Positions 46,323-55,318 of a stretch of DNA of 64,000 bases are shown here, piece after piece (position 1 is the stretch's first letter; each line of letters opens with the position of its first letter). This DNA comes from Lederbergia wuyishanensis (GTDB lineage Bacteria > Bacillota > Bacilli > Bacillales > Bacillaceae_C): positions 1 through 64,000 of the forward strand of contig NZ_JALIRM010000015.1 in NCBI RefSeq assembly GCF_022900255.1, read 5' to 3'. Position numbers and translations under genes: made by a program. Below the pieces are notes generated by a model that was given only the letters and a program-made list of their open reading frames with translations, searched no databases and was not told where the DNA came from.

Positions 46323-47945
46323 ATGTCTTCTAAATTAATTCGAGGAACTTTTATATTAACGTTAGGTACAATTTTATCGAAAGTATTGGGATTAATATAC
46401 GTAATCCCTTTCTATGCCATAATTGGCGGAGAAGGGCCATATGCTTTATATAATTTAGGGTATGTGCCTTATACCATTTTTATCAGTATTGCTACAGCAG
46501 GGGTGCCTCTAGCTGTTTCGAAGTATATTGCAAAATATAATGCAATGGAAGAATATGCTGTCGGACGAAAATTATTTAAATCAGGTCTTTTAGTTATGAG
46601 TGCGACAGGAATAATATCATTCCTGATTATGTATGCCTCAGCTACACCGTTGGCAGAAATCGTTTTAAGGGGAGCGAAAACAACATATACAGTTTCCGAC
46701 GTCTCCCAAGTGATTAAGGCTGTTAGCTTTGCCTTACTGGTAATCCCATTAATGAGTTTAATCCGTGGGTTTTTCCAAGGACATCAATCAATGGGCCCTT
46801 CAGCAGTGTCTACAGTAGTAGAACAAATTGCACGTATCATATTTTTATTAGCAGGAAGTTTCGTTGTTTTATTTATTTTAAAAGGAAGTATTGTCACTGC
46901 TATTAGTATTGCCACCTTTGCAGCACTAATTGGAGGAATTGCCAGCTTAGTCGTCCTCTTAGTATATTGGAAAAAAAGAAAACCTGGACTTGATGAACTA
47001 TTAAAACATGACAAAGGAACATTACATATTTCTTTAAAGGATATGTATAAAGAAATTATCGTTTACGCCTTTCCTTTTGTTTTAGTAGGAATTGCTAATC
47101 CTCTCTACCAATTTATTGATCAGGCTACCTTTATGAGTGCCATGGAACAAGCAGGTAAAGCTAAAGAAAGTTTTGATGCTTTAGGTACCTTAAATGGAAC
47201 AACTCATAAGCTAGTTATTATTCCGGTTTCTTTAGCAACAGCCTTTGCGTTGACACTCGTTCCTCTTATTACAGAGGCATTCGTAAACAATGAGCGAAAA
47301 ATCATGTTCCGTCAGCTCGATCAGACAATACAAGTTTTGATGTTTATTACTTTACCGGCTGCTTTAGGGTTGTCTCTACTAGCAGATCCGATCTATTCGG
47401 CCTTTTTCAGGTATAATCCTTTTGGAGGAGAAATCCTTCGTGCATACGCCCCAGTTGCAATCCTTTTTGCCCTTTACTCTGTAACGGCAGCTATACTACA
47501 GGGGATCAACGAACAGCGTTTTACAATTTTAAGCTTATTAACAGGATTACTTTTAAAATTAACTTTTAATATTCCTTTCATTAAAGCCTTTGGAACAGAG
47601 GGAGCCATATATGCCACATCTTTGGGGTATACTGTTTCCATCATCATTAATCTTTTTGTTATTAGAAGTTTTGCACGTTATCCCTTTAAGTTAATTTTTA
47701 GGCGATCCCTTTTGATTATTATTTTCAATGTCATGATGATTGTGCCTGTTTATTTTGCATATAAAGGACTGTTATACTTTTTAACTCCTGAATCTAGATT
47801 TGAATCTATATTGATTATCATTATCTGCGCTTCAATTGGTGGCGTAATTTATGCTTATTTGGGACTAAAAACAGGATTAGCGGATCGACTTTTTGGCGAA
47901 AGATTAAAAAAGTTAAAGCGTAAATTAAGAATTAATAGTATTTAA
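46323..47945 (+). CDS. ytgP: MurJ-type lipid II flippase YtgP
   Basis: The 540-aa polytopic protein of the MVF/MOP flippase superfamily has about 14 membrane segments. It begins MSSKLIRGTFILTLGTILSKVLGLIYVIPF and includes IRGFFQGHQSMGPSAVSTVVEQIARI (about residues 146-171), a conserved charged motif. YtgP is one of the proteins (with Amj) that flip lipid II across the membrane in B. subtilis. GGAGAGTAAGAGAATGT precedes the ATG at a somewhat long distance. Closest paralogues are SpoVB-like spore wall proteins, so the name is likely but not certain. Confidence 0.88.
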   Translation: MSSKLIRGTFILTLGTILSKVLGLIYVIPFYAIIGGEGPYALYNLGYVPYTIFISIATAGVPLAVSKYIAKYNAMEEYAVGRKLFKSGLLVMSATGIISFLIMYASATPLAEIVLRGAKTTYTVSDVSQVIKAVSFALLVIPLMSLIRGFFQGHQSMGPSAVSTVVEQIARIIFLLAGSFVVLFILKGSIVTAISIATFAALIGGIASLVVLLVYWKKRKPGLDELLKHDKGTLHISLKDMYKEIIVYAFPFVLVGIANPLYQFIDQATFMSAMEQAGKAKESFDALGTLNGTTHKLVIIPVSLATAFALTLVPLITEAFVNNERKIMFRQLDQTIQVLMFITLPAALGLSLLADPIYSAFFRYNPFGGEILRAYAPVAILFALYSVTAAILQGINEQRFTILSLLTGLLLKLTFNIPFIKAFGTEGAIYATSLGYTVSIIINLFVIRSFARYPFKLIFRRSLLIIIFNVMMIVPVYFAYKGLLYFLTPESRFESILIIIICASIGGVIYAYLGLKTGLADRLFGERLKKLKRKLRINSI

Positions 47946-47995
47946 AAAAAGAACTGACCGTTTGGAATTTTTCCATTTCAGTCAGTTCTTCATTT
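47944..47995. terminator. Terminator between ytgP and the collagen-like gene
   Basis: AAGAACTGAC pairs with GTCAGTTCTT around a 25-nt loop that contains GGAA/TTCC pairing. A and T runs flank both sides, so it can act on both convergent genes. Confidence 0.75.
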
Positions 47996-47998
47996 ACA

Positions 47999-48379
47999 TC
48001 AATAGTATTGGTCGAAGCCTGGACGACCCGGAAATCCCATTTGCCCTGGGAATCCCATTTCGGGGGACATCATTTGTCCAGGAAATCCCGTTTGTCCTGG
48101 AAATCCTGTTTGTCCCGGAAACCCAGTTTGCCCTGGGAAACCACCCGTTTGCCCTGGAAATCCAGACATTCCACTACCCATGCCTTCTAGTTTTTGTAAT
48201 CTTGAACTTAAACGTTCATGTTCGCGCTCTAGTCGTTGCATTCTTCTTTCTATTTGGCTCATTCTTTGAGTTAATCCTGCACTCCCAGTTGAGCCAGGGA
48301 ATTGTTGAGGAAGCATTTCTCCATGAAACTGGGGTTGCATTTGTTGTCGGAATTTCATGTTAGTTACCACTCCATTCAT
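47999..48379 (-). CDS. Collagen-like coiled-coil protein, possible spore-surface protein
   Basis: The 126-aa product has a Gln/Met/Pro-rich N-terminus, then a heptad-patterned helix (LTQRMSQIERRMQRLEREHERLSSRLQKLE at about 36-65 in part). A tail of G-X-Y triplets follows, with seven FPGQ/FPGR units (GFPGQTGFPGQT...) ending GRPGFDQYY. The design suggests a coiled coil that trimerises a short collagen-like stalk. It has no signal peptide. Spore coat or exosporium is an inference from composition alone. CAGGAGAACA precedes the ATG; a second ATG at seven codons is an alternative. Confidence 0.75.
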   Translation of the reverse strand: MNGVVTNMKFRQQMQPQFHGEMLPQQFPGSTGSAGLTQRMSQIERRMQRLEREHERLSSRLQKLEGMGSGMSGFPGQTGGFPGQTGFPGQTGFPGQTGFPGQMMSPEMGFPGQMGFPGRPGFDQYY

Positions 48380-48479
48380 TGTTCTCCTGCATCATTAGCC
48401 TATGTTTCTGAATAGATTATGTTTGGGCCACAGCCTAGAAAAGAGTTTTATAATTATAGAAATAAAAGGGGGACCTATT

Positions 48480-49205
48480 TTGCGAATCGATAAATTACTT
48501 TCTAATATAGGATATGGGAGTAGAAAAGAAGTAAAAAAAATTTTAAAAAATGGAAATGTTACAGTGAATGGAGACATTGTTAAAGATGCGAAATTTCATG
48601 TAAATCCGAATGTCGATACTGTTTTTCTATTTGGGGAACAGGTTTACTATCGTGAGTTCATTTATCTCATGATGAATAAGCCTGCCGGAGTCATTTCTGC
48701 GACAGAAGACGAGAGAGATAAAACAGTGATTGATTTATTGAATGATGAAGAAGTAATATTTAATCCATTTCCGGTGGGGAGACTAGATAAAGATACTGAA
48801 GGATTATTGATTTTAACCAACGATGGAAAGCTTGCACACCAATTGCTATCCCCGAAAAAAAATGTTCCAAAAACATATTTTGCCGTTATTAATAGCCCAG
48901 TTACAGAAGAAGATGTTGAAGCTTTTGCAAATGGTGTCACCCTTGATGATGGATATGAGACAAAACCAGGTAAGTTAAAGATAATTAAGGCAGGTTCGTA
49001 TTCAGACATTGAACTTACTATTACAGAAGGAAAATTTCATCAAGTTAAAAGAATGTTTGAGGCGATTGGAAAAAAAGTAGTATACTTAAAACGGATTTCG
49101 ATGGGGCCAATAGAACTGGATAACACGTTGGAGAATGGTAAGTATAGGGAGCTTACAGAAGTAGAAGTACAGCAATTGAAAAACTTTGTTCCCGAAGAAG
49201 AGTAG
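48480..49205 (+). CDS. ytzG: YtzG, RsuA/RluB-type rRNA pseudouridine synthase
   Basis: The 241-aa protein has an N-terminal S4 RNA-binding domain (LRIDKLLSNIGYGSRKEVKK) followed by the catalytic domain with VGRLDKDTEGLLILTNDG; the catalytic Asp is in RLDKDT near residue 103. RsuA-family enzymes make single pseudouridines in small or large rRNA. The site of YtzG is not settled from sequence. The TTG start at 48480 is set by AAAGGGGGA 7 nt upstream. Confidence 0.9.
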   Translation: MRIDKLLSNIGYGSRKEVKKILKNGNVTVNGDIVKDAKFHVNPNVDTVFLFGEQVYYREFIYLMMNKPAGVISATEDERDKTVIDLLNDEEVIFNPFPVGRLDKDTEGLLILTNDGKLAHQLLSPKKNVPKTYFAVINSPVTEEDVEAFANGVTLDDGYETKPGKLKIIKAGSYSDIELTITEGKFHQVKRMFEAIGKKVVYLKRISMGPIELDNTLENGKYRELTEVEVQQLKNFVPEEE

Positions 49206-49480
49206 ATTGGTATTGATTTTATTATCATGTTGGAAAAAATTTCAAAAACATTGGACGTTTCATCGTAATGTGTTTTTCACTAAAGATATTAAAGCTACTT
49301 AGTATATAAAATAAATTAAAAGTCAGGAATCAGATATAAGGACTTTTTCGTTGAAAAACTTATGAAGGACAAGTTCTTGAAAGATTACGAGGGTTTGTCT
49401 ATAAAGGAGATCAAAATAGACAATTCCCGAAAAATCTAAGACCTTGTCTTATATTCTGATAAACCATACCAATATCAATT
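49206..49480. other. Intergenic region after ytzG
   Basis: No gene seen. The AT-rich stretch carries an AAAGGAGATCAAAATAGAC-like ribosome-site motif near 49405 that is not followed by an open frame of useful length. Confidence 0.4.
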
Positions 49481-49545
49481 AAAAAGCCATCTTATAATGT
49501 TTCTCCTGCTAAAGAGGACATACATTATTTTAGATGGCTTTTTTA
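49481..49545. terminator. Long-loop terminator between ytzG and ytzE
   Basis: AAAAAGCCATCTTATAATGT pairs with ACATTATTTTAGATGGCTTTTT apart from a small mismatch near the loop side, and T and A runs flank both ends. It serves both convergent genes. Confidence 0.75.
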
Positions 49546-49590
49546 GTTAATCGTATCAATAAACAACTCTACAACGGTTATTATTTTGTT

Positions 49591-49812
49591 CTATGAGGTG
49601 ATTTTTACTTTTTTCTTTGTTGTCGTCCATTTTCCCCGATGTGGGCTGCTGATCAGGTCATTGTATTCTAACACATTCAAATCCCTTTGAATGGTGCGAG
49701 GAGTGCTCCCAAATTCTTCCGCAAGCTCACTTGTCGTTACGGTGCCATTTTCTTTAATGTATAAATAAATGGCTTTGATTCGGGTAAGCATTCTGTTCGT
49801 CGAAGGTTTCAA
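49591..49812 (-). CDS. ytzE: YtzE, DeoR-type HTH protein
   Basis: The 73-aa product consists of a winged helix-turn-helix alone (VTTSELAEEFGSTPRTIQRDLNVLEYNDLI at about residues 25-54 in part), without the effector domain of full DeoR regulators. B. subtilis YtzE has the same size, so this is not a truncation. The targets are unknown. The TTG start at 49812 has GGGAGTGG upstream. It is oriented divergently from ythP, which it might control. Confidence 0.85.
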   Translation of the reverse strand: MKPSTNRMLTRIKAIYLYIKENGTVTTSELAEEFGSTPRTIQRDLNVLEYNDLISSPHRGKWTTTKKKVKITS

Positions 49813-50103
49813 AAAACCACTCCCTCATCTTAAATTCCTTGGCAGATGGTACGGTCGGCTTAATGTCCCGGACAGAACGGGCTATTATCTTTTTCCGTAT
49901 AGACAACTCCTTATTTTTTTTTTTGACTTTTTCACATGTCAAGGGGGACTACTTATAAAGTAACTAATCAGACAGTTCTATTTTAACTCATTAATGTGAA
50001 AATTTAAAGGTTTTTTCTTTTGTAGTGGAAATTTTCGCATTTCGAAACTTACATATAGTATCATTCGTATAAAAAAGTGATCAAAATGTAAGGTGTGAAC
50101 TCA

Positions 50104-50808
50104 ATGTCGTTGTTAGAAGTTAATATTCAGCAAGCAGGCTATAAAGCAAATATTGAAACGATCAGGAATATACATTTTTCAATAATGAAGTCAGAATTAG
50201 TCGGGATGATTGGATCAAACGGAGCGGGGAAAAGTTCGACAATAAAAGCTTTTCTTGGTGAACTCCCTTTTTTAAATGGGGAGGTTAAAAGAGAAAAAGG
50301 CAGCAACTACTCATACATACCTGAAAGACCGATTTTTTATCCGGAATTAACGCTATGGGAGCATTTTGAATTTATAACTGCTGTGGAAGAACTTGGTGAA
50401 TCTTCTCTTTCCTATGCAAAAGAAATTTTAAAGAAATTTCGTTTAATCGATCGGATACATGAATTTCCGGCTACTTTTTCAAAAGGAATGCAGCAAAAAG
50501 GAATGATTGCTCTTGCATTATTTACAAAGCCTGATTTATTAATTATTGATGAGCCATTTATGGGTCTCGATCCAGGGTCTACGAAACTATTATTAAATAT
50601 GCTTGAGGAAGAACGTGAGAAAGGGACCGGTATTCTTATGTGCACACATATATTAGATACTGCACAACGAATCTGTGATTCTTTTATTATTATAGAAAAT
50701 GGAACAATGAAGGCGTCAGGGTCTTTAGGCGAAGTATTAGAAGCATGTGGAGCCGAGGATGGAAGTCTCTATTCATGCATTTCGATTGAGGATGAGGTCA
50801 ATGAATAG
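50104..50808 (+). CDS. ythP: ABC transporter ATPase YthP
   Basis: The 234-aa EcsA-like ATPase has Walker A GSNGAGKSST (about residues 36-45), a degenerate signature FSKGMQQKGMIAL in place of LSGGQ (about 134), Walker B LLIIDEPFMGLD (about 155) and the H loop MCTHILDTA (about 181). The SKGMQQK signature is usual in the EcsA branch. The ATG at 50104 has AAGGTG at 8 nt. It overlaps ythQ by 8 bp. EcsAB-like exporters in Firmicutes affect protein secretion and processing; the role of this pair is unknown. Confidence 0.88.
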   Translation: MSLLEVNIQQAGYKANIETIRNIHFSIMKSELVGMIGSNGAGKSSTIKAFLGELPFLNGEVKREKGSNYSYIPERPIFYPELTLWEHFEFITAVEELGESSLSYAKEILKKFRLIDRIHEFPATFSKGMQQKGMIALALFTKPDLLIIDEPFMGLDPGSTKLLLNMLEEEREKGTGILMCTHILDTAQRICDSFIIIENGTMKASGSLGEVLEACGAEDGSLYSCISIEDEVNE

Positions 50809-51979
50809 CACGCAGCTTCTATTTAAAAGAATCAAACAAAATTGGAAACAGCAATTTGCTGTTATTAAAAGAGTTGTAGACTGGACTGTGCTCGTATATC
50901 TAGTGATTCCCGCAGTTGTCATTTCACTTTCTGTATATCGATCGTGGTGGGTTCAAATTCCCGATTGGATGACGTATCTGCCTTTCCAAGGTATATTTCT
51001 ACTTTTTTTCTTGTTTTTATGGGGGGAACATTTTTTAACATATGTTCGCGAAGCTGACCGAATATTTTTAAGAAAAAAGGAAAAGCTTTTCCTCGGTATG
51101 AAGCGAGGAGGCATTATTTATTCCTATATTTTTCAATGGTTATCTGCTGTGACAATCTGTATACTTATTGCTCCATTGTGGTTTAAGTATTTTGATTTGC
51201 GATTGGGACAGCTTATTCTATTTGCTGGATTATGGGTTTCATTAAAATGGATGATTATGGCAGTAAAAGGAAAGTTAGATGTAGAATTACGAGGATGGAG
51301 AAGTCTCTTACGCGGTGTTCCACTATTTTTTGGAGCGGCAATTATTTGGATTTGGTGTTATAAAGCATTCATAAACGATAATATACTAATAATCTTTATA
51401 ATAATCATTATTAATTCAGTCGTATCTTATATACTAGTGCAATCACGTTTCCGCTCAGTACATACTTTTGACAAAGATTTAGCGATAGATGAACTAGAAA
51501 GAAGTAAATATTTGGAAGTCATTTTCGGAATTTCAATGGATATGGAAAAGATGCCGAAACCTGTTCCTGTACGGAGAAATCCGCGCCTGTATTCAAAGTC
51601 CAATCGAATCTTTAGAAATCGTACACCGAAAAACGGATTTATTGAGCTGTTTATTAAAGCAACGACTAGAAATATAGAATATATTATCGGATATTTTCAA
51701 ATAATGGGTGTGACATCTGCGGCAATGGTAATCCTTCCGCCTTTATGGTTAAAAATCACGATGGCCGTATTAGGAACTATATTCCTTCTCATTTGGCTCG
51801 GTTCTGTTTGGCACAAAGTAATCGGAAGCCATTCTTTTACAAAAAAATTTGCTACACAAGAAGCCTATTATGAAGGGAAAAAAGTGGTTTCAACTATACT
51901 ACTTATTCCATTCATCATCCTTGTAGGCTGTTCATTTATGTTAAACATTTGGATTCGTAATCATTTTTTCTTTTTCTGA
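50801..51979 (+). CDS. ythQ: ABC transporter permease YthQ (EcsB-like)
   Basis: The 392-aa integral membrane protein has about eight segments and a charged central cytoplasmic region (about residues 215-285). It resembles EcsB-type permeases (LLFKRIKQNWKQQFAVIKRVVDWTVLVYLVIPAV at the N-terminus). Its start lies inside the end of ythP (ATG at 50801, GAGGATGAGG upstream), so the two are coupled and likely act as one exporter. The protein ends IRNHFFFF. Confidence 0.87.
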   Translation: MNSTQLLFKRIKQNWKQQFAVIKRVVDWTVLVYLVIPAVVISLSVYRSWWVQIPDWMTYLPFQGIFLLFFLFLWGEHFLTYVREADRIFLRKKEKLFLGMKRGGIIYSYIFQWLSAVTICILIAPLWFKYFDLRLGQLILFAGLWVSLKWMIMAVKGKLDVELRGWRSLLRGVPLFFGAAIIWIWCYKAFINDNILIIFIIIIINSVVSYILVQSRFRSVHTFDKDLAIDELERSKYLEVIFGISMDMEKMPKPVPVRRNPRLYSKSNRIFRNRTPKNGFIELFIKATTRNIEYIIGYFQIMGVTSAAMVILPPLWLKITMAVLGTIFLLIWLGSVWHKVIGSHSFTKKFATQEAYYEGKKVVSTILLIPFIILVGCSFMLNIWIRNHFFFF

Positions 51980-52059
51980 TTGTCTAAAAGGAGTACAATA
52001 TAAAACAGAGTGATGTTAGATAAGGCAATAAAAAAGGGCCTTTGAAAAGGAGTATGATC

Positions 52060-53481
52060 ATGGGTTCAATCAATTGGATAAAAGAAGTTGAGAAAAGAAA
52101 AGAAGAATTAATTACTGATTTGCAGGGACTATTAAAAATTGAAAGTGTATTGGATGAAGCAAATGCTTCTGAAGAAGCCCCTCTTGGTGAAAATGTAAGA
52201 AAAGCATTGGATTACATGCTTGAGTTAGGGGAAAAAGACGGTTTTGTTTCAAAAAACAGCGGAAATGTAGCAGGCCACTTAGAAATGGGTACCGGAGACC
52301 GCTTAATCGGAGTATTAGGTCATGTTGATGTAGTGCCCGCTGGAGATGGATGGTCGGTCGATCCATTTGAAGGTGTCATACAAGATGGGAAAATTTATGC
52401 TAGAGGTGCTATTGATGATAAGGGACCTACAATGGCCGCTTATTATGCGATGAAAATTATTAAAGAATTGGAATTGCCTCTTGAAAAACGAGTCCGTTTA
52501 ATTATCGGAACCGACGAAGAAAGTAAATGGCGCTGTGTAGATCATTATTTTAAGCATGAAGAAATGCCTCATATGGGGTTTGCTCCTGATGCTGATTTTC
52601 CAATCATTAATGCGGAAAAAGGAATCGCTGATTTTGAACTAGTTCAGAACACGCAAGAATCGAATAATCACACTTCTACTATTACACTTTTATCATTTGT
52701 ATCAGGGTTACGTTATAATATGGTCCCTGATAAAGCAAAAGCAGTTCTAGATGTGAGAGAGAATCATACTGAACTCATGCAAATGTTCAATGATTTCTTA
52801 AACAGTCAAGAGTTGCAAGGCCAATATTACGTGGAAAGTGGTTATTCCATTATTGAACTTGAAGGAGTTTCTGCGCATGGCAGTGAACCGGATAAAGGAA
52901 GAAATGCTGGTCTGTTGTTAGCTAGTTTTTTATCTACAGTGGATCTAGATATAAGAGCAAAGTCATTCATTTCATCTGCAATTGCTTTCTTTTTTGGGGA
53001 TTCACGCGGAAGGAATCTCGGTGTTCAATACAAAGATGAAATGTCCGGTGAACTTACAATTAATGTTGGCATCATGTCATATAATGAGCAAGATGGAGGT
53101 AAATTTGGCTTAACGATGCGTTACCCTGTTACATTTAATTGGAAAGAAGGCTTAGAAACTCTTACTCAATCTGTAAATGAAAAAGGGTTTTCTGTAGCTA
53201 ATTTTTCAAATTCTGAACCGCATCATGTATCTGAAGACAGTGAGCTAATACAAGTACTAAAAAATGTGTATGAAATGCAAACACATAAACCGGCATCTTT
53301 GATGGCAATTGGCGGCGGGACATATGCAAGATCATTAAAATCTGGTGTTGCTTTTGGGGCTTTGTTCCCTGGACGACCAGATGTTGCCCATCAAAAAGAT
53401 GAATACATGGAATTAGATGATTTAGTAAAAGCAACAGCAATTTATGCACAAGCCATCTATGAGCTTGCACGTGAAAAATAG
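52060..53481 (+). CDS. ytjP: PepV-like M20 dipeptidase YtjP
   Basis: The 473-aa metallopeptidase of the M20/PepV family has zinc ligands in LGHVDVVPAGDGW (His and catalytic Asp, about residue 87) and ARGAIDDKGPTMAAYY (Asp, about 119), with IIGTDEESKWRC (catalytic Glu, about 153). FAPDADFPIINAEKG is also conserved. It should hydrolyse dipeptides such as Xaa-His or beta-Ala-linked ones in the cytosol. The start has AAAAGGAG at 7 nt. It is followed after 13 bp by dat, a sensible pairing for D-amino acid and peptide turnover. Confidence 0.92.
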   Translation: MGSINWIKEVEKRKEELITDLQGLLKIESVLDEANASEEAPLGENVRKALDYMLELGEKDGFVSKNSGNVAGHLEMGTGDRLIGVLGHVDVVPAGDGWSVDPFEGVIQDGKIYARGAIDDKGPTMAAYYAMKIIKELELPLEKRVRLIIGTDEESKWRCVDHYFKHEEMPHMGFAPDADFPIINAEKGIADFELVQNTQESNNHTSTITLLSFVSGLRYNMVPDKAKAVLDVRENHTELMQMFNDFLNSQELQGQYYVESGYSIIELEGVSAHGSEPDKGRNAGLLLASFLSTVDLDIRAKSFISSAIAFFFGDSRGRNLGVQYKDEMSGELTINVGIMSYNEQDGGKFGLTMRYPVTFNWKEGLETLTQSVNEKGFSVANFSNSEPHHVSEDSELIQVLKNVYEMQTHKPASLMAIGGGTYARSLKSGVAFGALFPGRPDVAHQKDEYMELDDLVKATAIYAQAIYELAREK

Positions 53482-53494
53482 GGAGATGACTAAA

Positions 53495-54355
53495 ATGGTA
53501 AAAGTAATCGTTAATGATAAAATCATGGATAGATCAGAAGCCGCTATTGATATCGAAGACCGTGGGTACCAGTTTGGAGACGGTGTATACGAAGTAATCC
53601 GCGTGTATGATGGAGTACTCTTTACAGGTGACGAACATTTAGAGAGATTTTATAGTAGTGCAGAAAAAATAAAAATTAACGTACCTTTTCAAAAAGAAGA
53701 GTTATTTGACTTAATGAACCAACTCATTCAAGAGAACAAAGTTAAAGATGGTTCCGTATATATGCAGCTTACAAGAGGCGCATCTCCAAGAAACCATGTT
53801 TTTCCTGGTAAAGACACAACACCTGTGCTAACTGCTTATACAAAAGAAGTAGCAAGACCTGTGGAGTCTTTAGAGAATGGGGTTGCTGCAATGGTTGCTG
53901 ATGATATTCGTTGGTTGCGTTGTGATATCAAAAGCTTAAATCTTCTTCCAAATTTATTAGCAAAGCAAGCTGCAACAGAACAAGGGTGCTATGAAGCGAT
54001 TCTTCACCGTGATGGCCTTGTAACAGAAGGCTCATCATCAAATGCATATATTGTAGTTGATGGAAAAATTAAAACCCATCCTGCTACGAACTTGATTTTA
54101 AATGGAATCACACGTCAAGTACTAATACGTTTATGCGAACAAAATAATATTCCATTTTTCGAAGAGGCATTTACTTTAGAAGATTTACGTAATGCAGATG
54201 AAATTTTCGTTACAAGTACAACTTCAGAAGTCATGCCTGTTGTAAAACTAGATGGAAAAGAAATTGGAAATGGTAAGCCAGGTGAATTAACAAGAAAACT
54301 TCAAGTATTGTTTGTAGAAGAATTCGAATCTGTAAAAAAAGCTCATTCTATGTAA
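53495..54355 (+). CDS. dat: D-alanine aminotransferase
   Basis: The 286-aa PLP fold type IV enzyme interconverts D-alanine and 2-oxoglutarate with D-glutamate and pyruvate, supplying D-glutamate for peptidoglycan. The PLP Lys is in RCDIKSLNLLPN (about residue 147). Other conserved blocks are EDRGYQFGDGVYEVIRVYDG (about 24), TEGSSSNAYIV (about 180) and FVTSTTSEVMPV (about 242). The branched-chain homologue IlvE has a different early motif. GGGAGATGAC precedes the ATG. A terminator follows. Confidence 0.93.
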   Translation: MVKVIVNDKIMDRSEAAIDIEDRGYQFGDGVYEVIRVYDGVLFTGDEHLERFYSSAEKIKINVPFQKEELFDLMNQLIQENKVKDGSVYMQLTRGASPRNHVFPGKDTTPVLTAYTKEVARPVESLENGVAAMVADDIRWLRCDIKSLNLLPNLLAKQAATEQGCYEAILHRDGLVTEGSSSNAYIVVDGKIKTHPATNLILNGITRQVLIRLCEQNNIPFFEEAFTLEDLRNADEIFVTSTTSEVMPVVKLDGKEIGNGKPGELTRKLQVLFVEEFESVKKAHSM

Positions 54356-54364
54356 TTTAAGAGA

Positions 54365-54404
54365 TCGGCAATACCCTGAAATATGGATATTGCCGAATTT
54401 TTTT
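54365..54404 (+). terminator. Terminator after dat
   Basis: TCGGCAATA and TATTGCCGA form a 9-bp stem around a 15-nt loop that contains further pairing, followed by ATTTTTTT. Confidence 0.88.
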
Positions 54405-54431
54405 GTTAAAGATCTATAGAGGTAGATATAG

Positions 54432-54650
54432 AGTTAAATTCCGGGTCCAGGGATCTATTACCTTTCAGGGTTGTTCAATTCCCGTTCAGAGGGGATTCAT
54501 TCCCTTTCAGAAGTGATCCATTCCCTTTCAGGCATGTTCAATTCCGTTCCAAGGGGAGCTGTTTCCTTTCAGGGGCGTTCCATTCCCCTTTAGTAGCGAT
54601 CTTTTCTGTTTCAAGCTGTACAAATTCTATTCAAGCAGTGAACTAACTCT
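54432..54650. repeat. Degenerate tandem repeat tract, about 20-22 bp period
   Basis: About ten diverged units follow one another, most with the core (A/C)ATTCCCTTTCAG: examples are TTCATTCCCTTTCAGAAGTGA, TCCATTCCCTTTCAGGCATG and TTCCATTCCCCTTTAGTAGCG. Units at the edges are more decayed. No ORF runs through it, and the unit length is not a multiple of three. It fills the spacer between the dat terminator and thpR. Confidence 0.8.
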
Positions 54651-54687
54651 TAAATGGTTATAATAAAATAAAAAAGGAAGTAAGATT

Positions 54688-55248
54688 ATGACAGGACATT
54701 ATTTCTATGCCTTAGCTCTCCCTAATGAAGTTAAGCAATATTTAAAGAAATTGAGTGAACAAACCAATGATCCATTCCCATTTAAAAAATGGGTACATCA
54801 GGAAGATTACCATATTACACTCGCTTTTCTTGGCCATGCAGCAGAGGAAAAACTATCAGAATCCGTACAGTTAGTTAAAGAAAAATTAAATGATATTCCA
54901 TCTTTTAAGCTAGAATTAAGCAATATAGGAATTTTTGGCAGTCCGAGGGCCCCAAGGATCTTATGGGCTGGGGTTAATCATTCGGAAACTTTACATAGTC
55001 TTCGTGCAAATGTTTACGACAGCTGTGTTCAAGCTGGTTTTCAACTAGAAACTAGACCGTTCAAACCGCATATTACATTAGCAAGAAAATGGAATGGTGA
55101 GGATTCTTTCTCATATGATGATTTCCAAAAGTATACTGAGAAGAATCTAGATGAATTTGACTTTATCGCCAATGAGGTAGTACTCTATCATACTCATCCT
55201 GAGAACACGCCAAAATACGAAAAAGTAGAGACCTTTCAACTTGAATAA
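54688..55248 (+). CDS. thpR: RNA 2',3'-cyclic phosphodiesterase ThpR
   Basis: The 186-aa 2H phosphoesterase has both HxT motifs (HITLAFLG at about residue 46 and HITLARK at about 132) in two related halves. The family opens 2',3'-cyclic phosphates in RNA and was first known as RNA ligase LigT. B. subtilis YtlP is the counterpart. AAAAAAGGAAGTAAGATT precedes the ATG. Repeat tract sequences lie directly upstream of its promoter region. Confidence 0.92.
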   Translation: MTGHYFYALALPNEVKQYLKKLSEQTNDPFPFKKWVHQEDYHITLAFLGHAAEEKLSESVQLVKEKLNDIPSFKLELSNIGIFGSPRAPRILWAGVNHSETLHSLRANVYDSCVQAGFQLETRPFKPHITLARKWNGEDSFSYDDFQKYTEKNLDEFDFIANEVVLYHTHPENTPKYEKVETFQLE

Positions 55249-55286
55249 ACAAATATCCTAAAACTACTGAAAATACTATTAAGGAA

Positions 55287-55318
55287 GCACCTGACATCAC
55301 TTATGCTAGGTGTTTTTT
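55287..55318. terminator. Terminator between thpR and the AraC gene
   Basis: AGCACCT pairs with AGGTGT plus flanks around a 15-nt loop, followed by TTTTTT. It overlaps the last codons of the convergent regulator gene. Confidence 0.65.

Noticed and set aside
47962-48363. 133-codon plus-strand frame opposite the collagen-like gene
   Set aside because: Its apparent repeats are the antisense of the FPGQ repeats; it has no ribosome site, while the minus-strand frame has both a ribosome site and a sensible domain layout.
49591-49812. ytzE as a truncated DeoR regulator
   Set aside because: The B. subtilis counterpart has the same short length, and start and stop contexts are normal.
50412-50645. 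77-codon minus-strand frame inside ythP
   Set aside because: It is antisense to the Walker B and signature region of the ATPase and has no start signal.
54432-54650. Repeat tract as a CRISPR array or coding repeat
   Set aside because: Units are diverged, have no spacers and no frame stays open through them.
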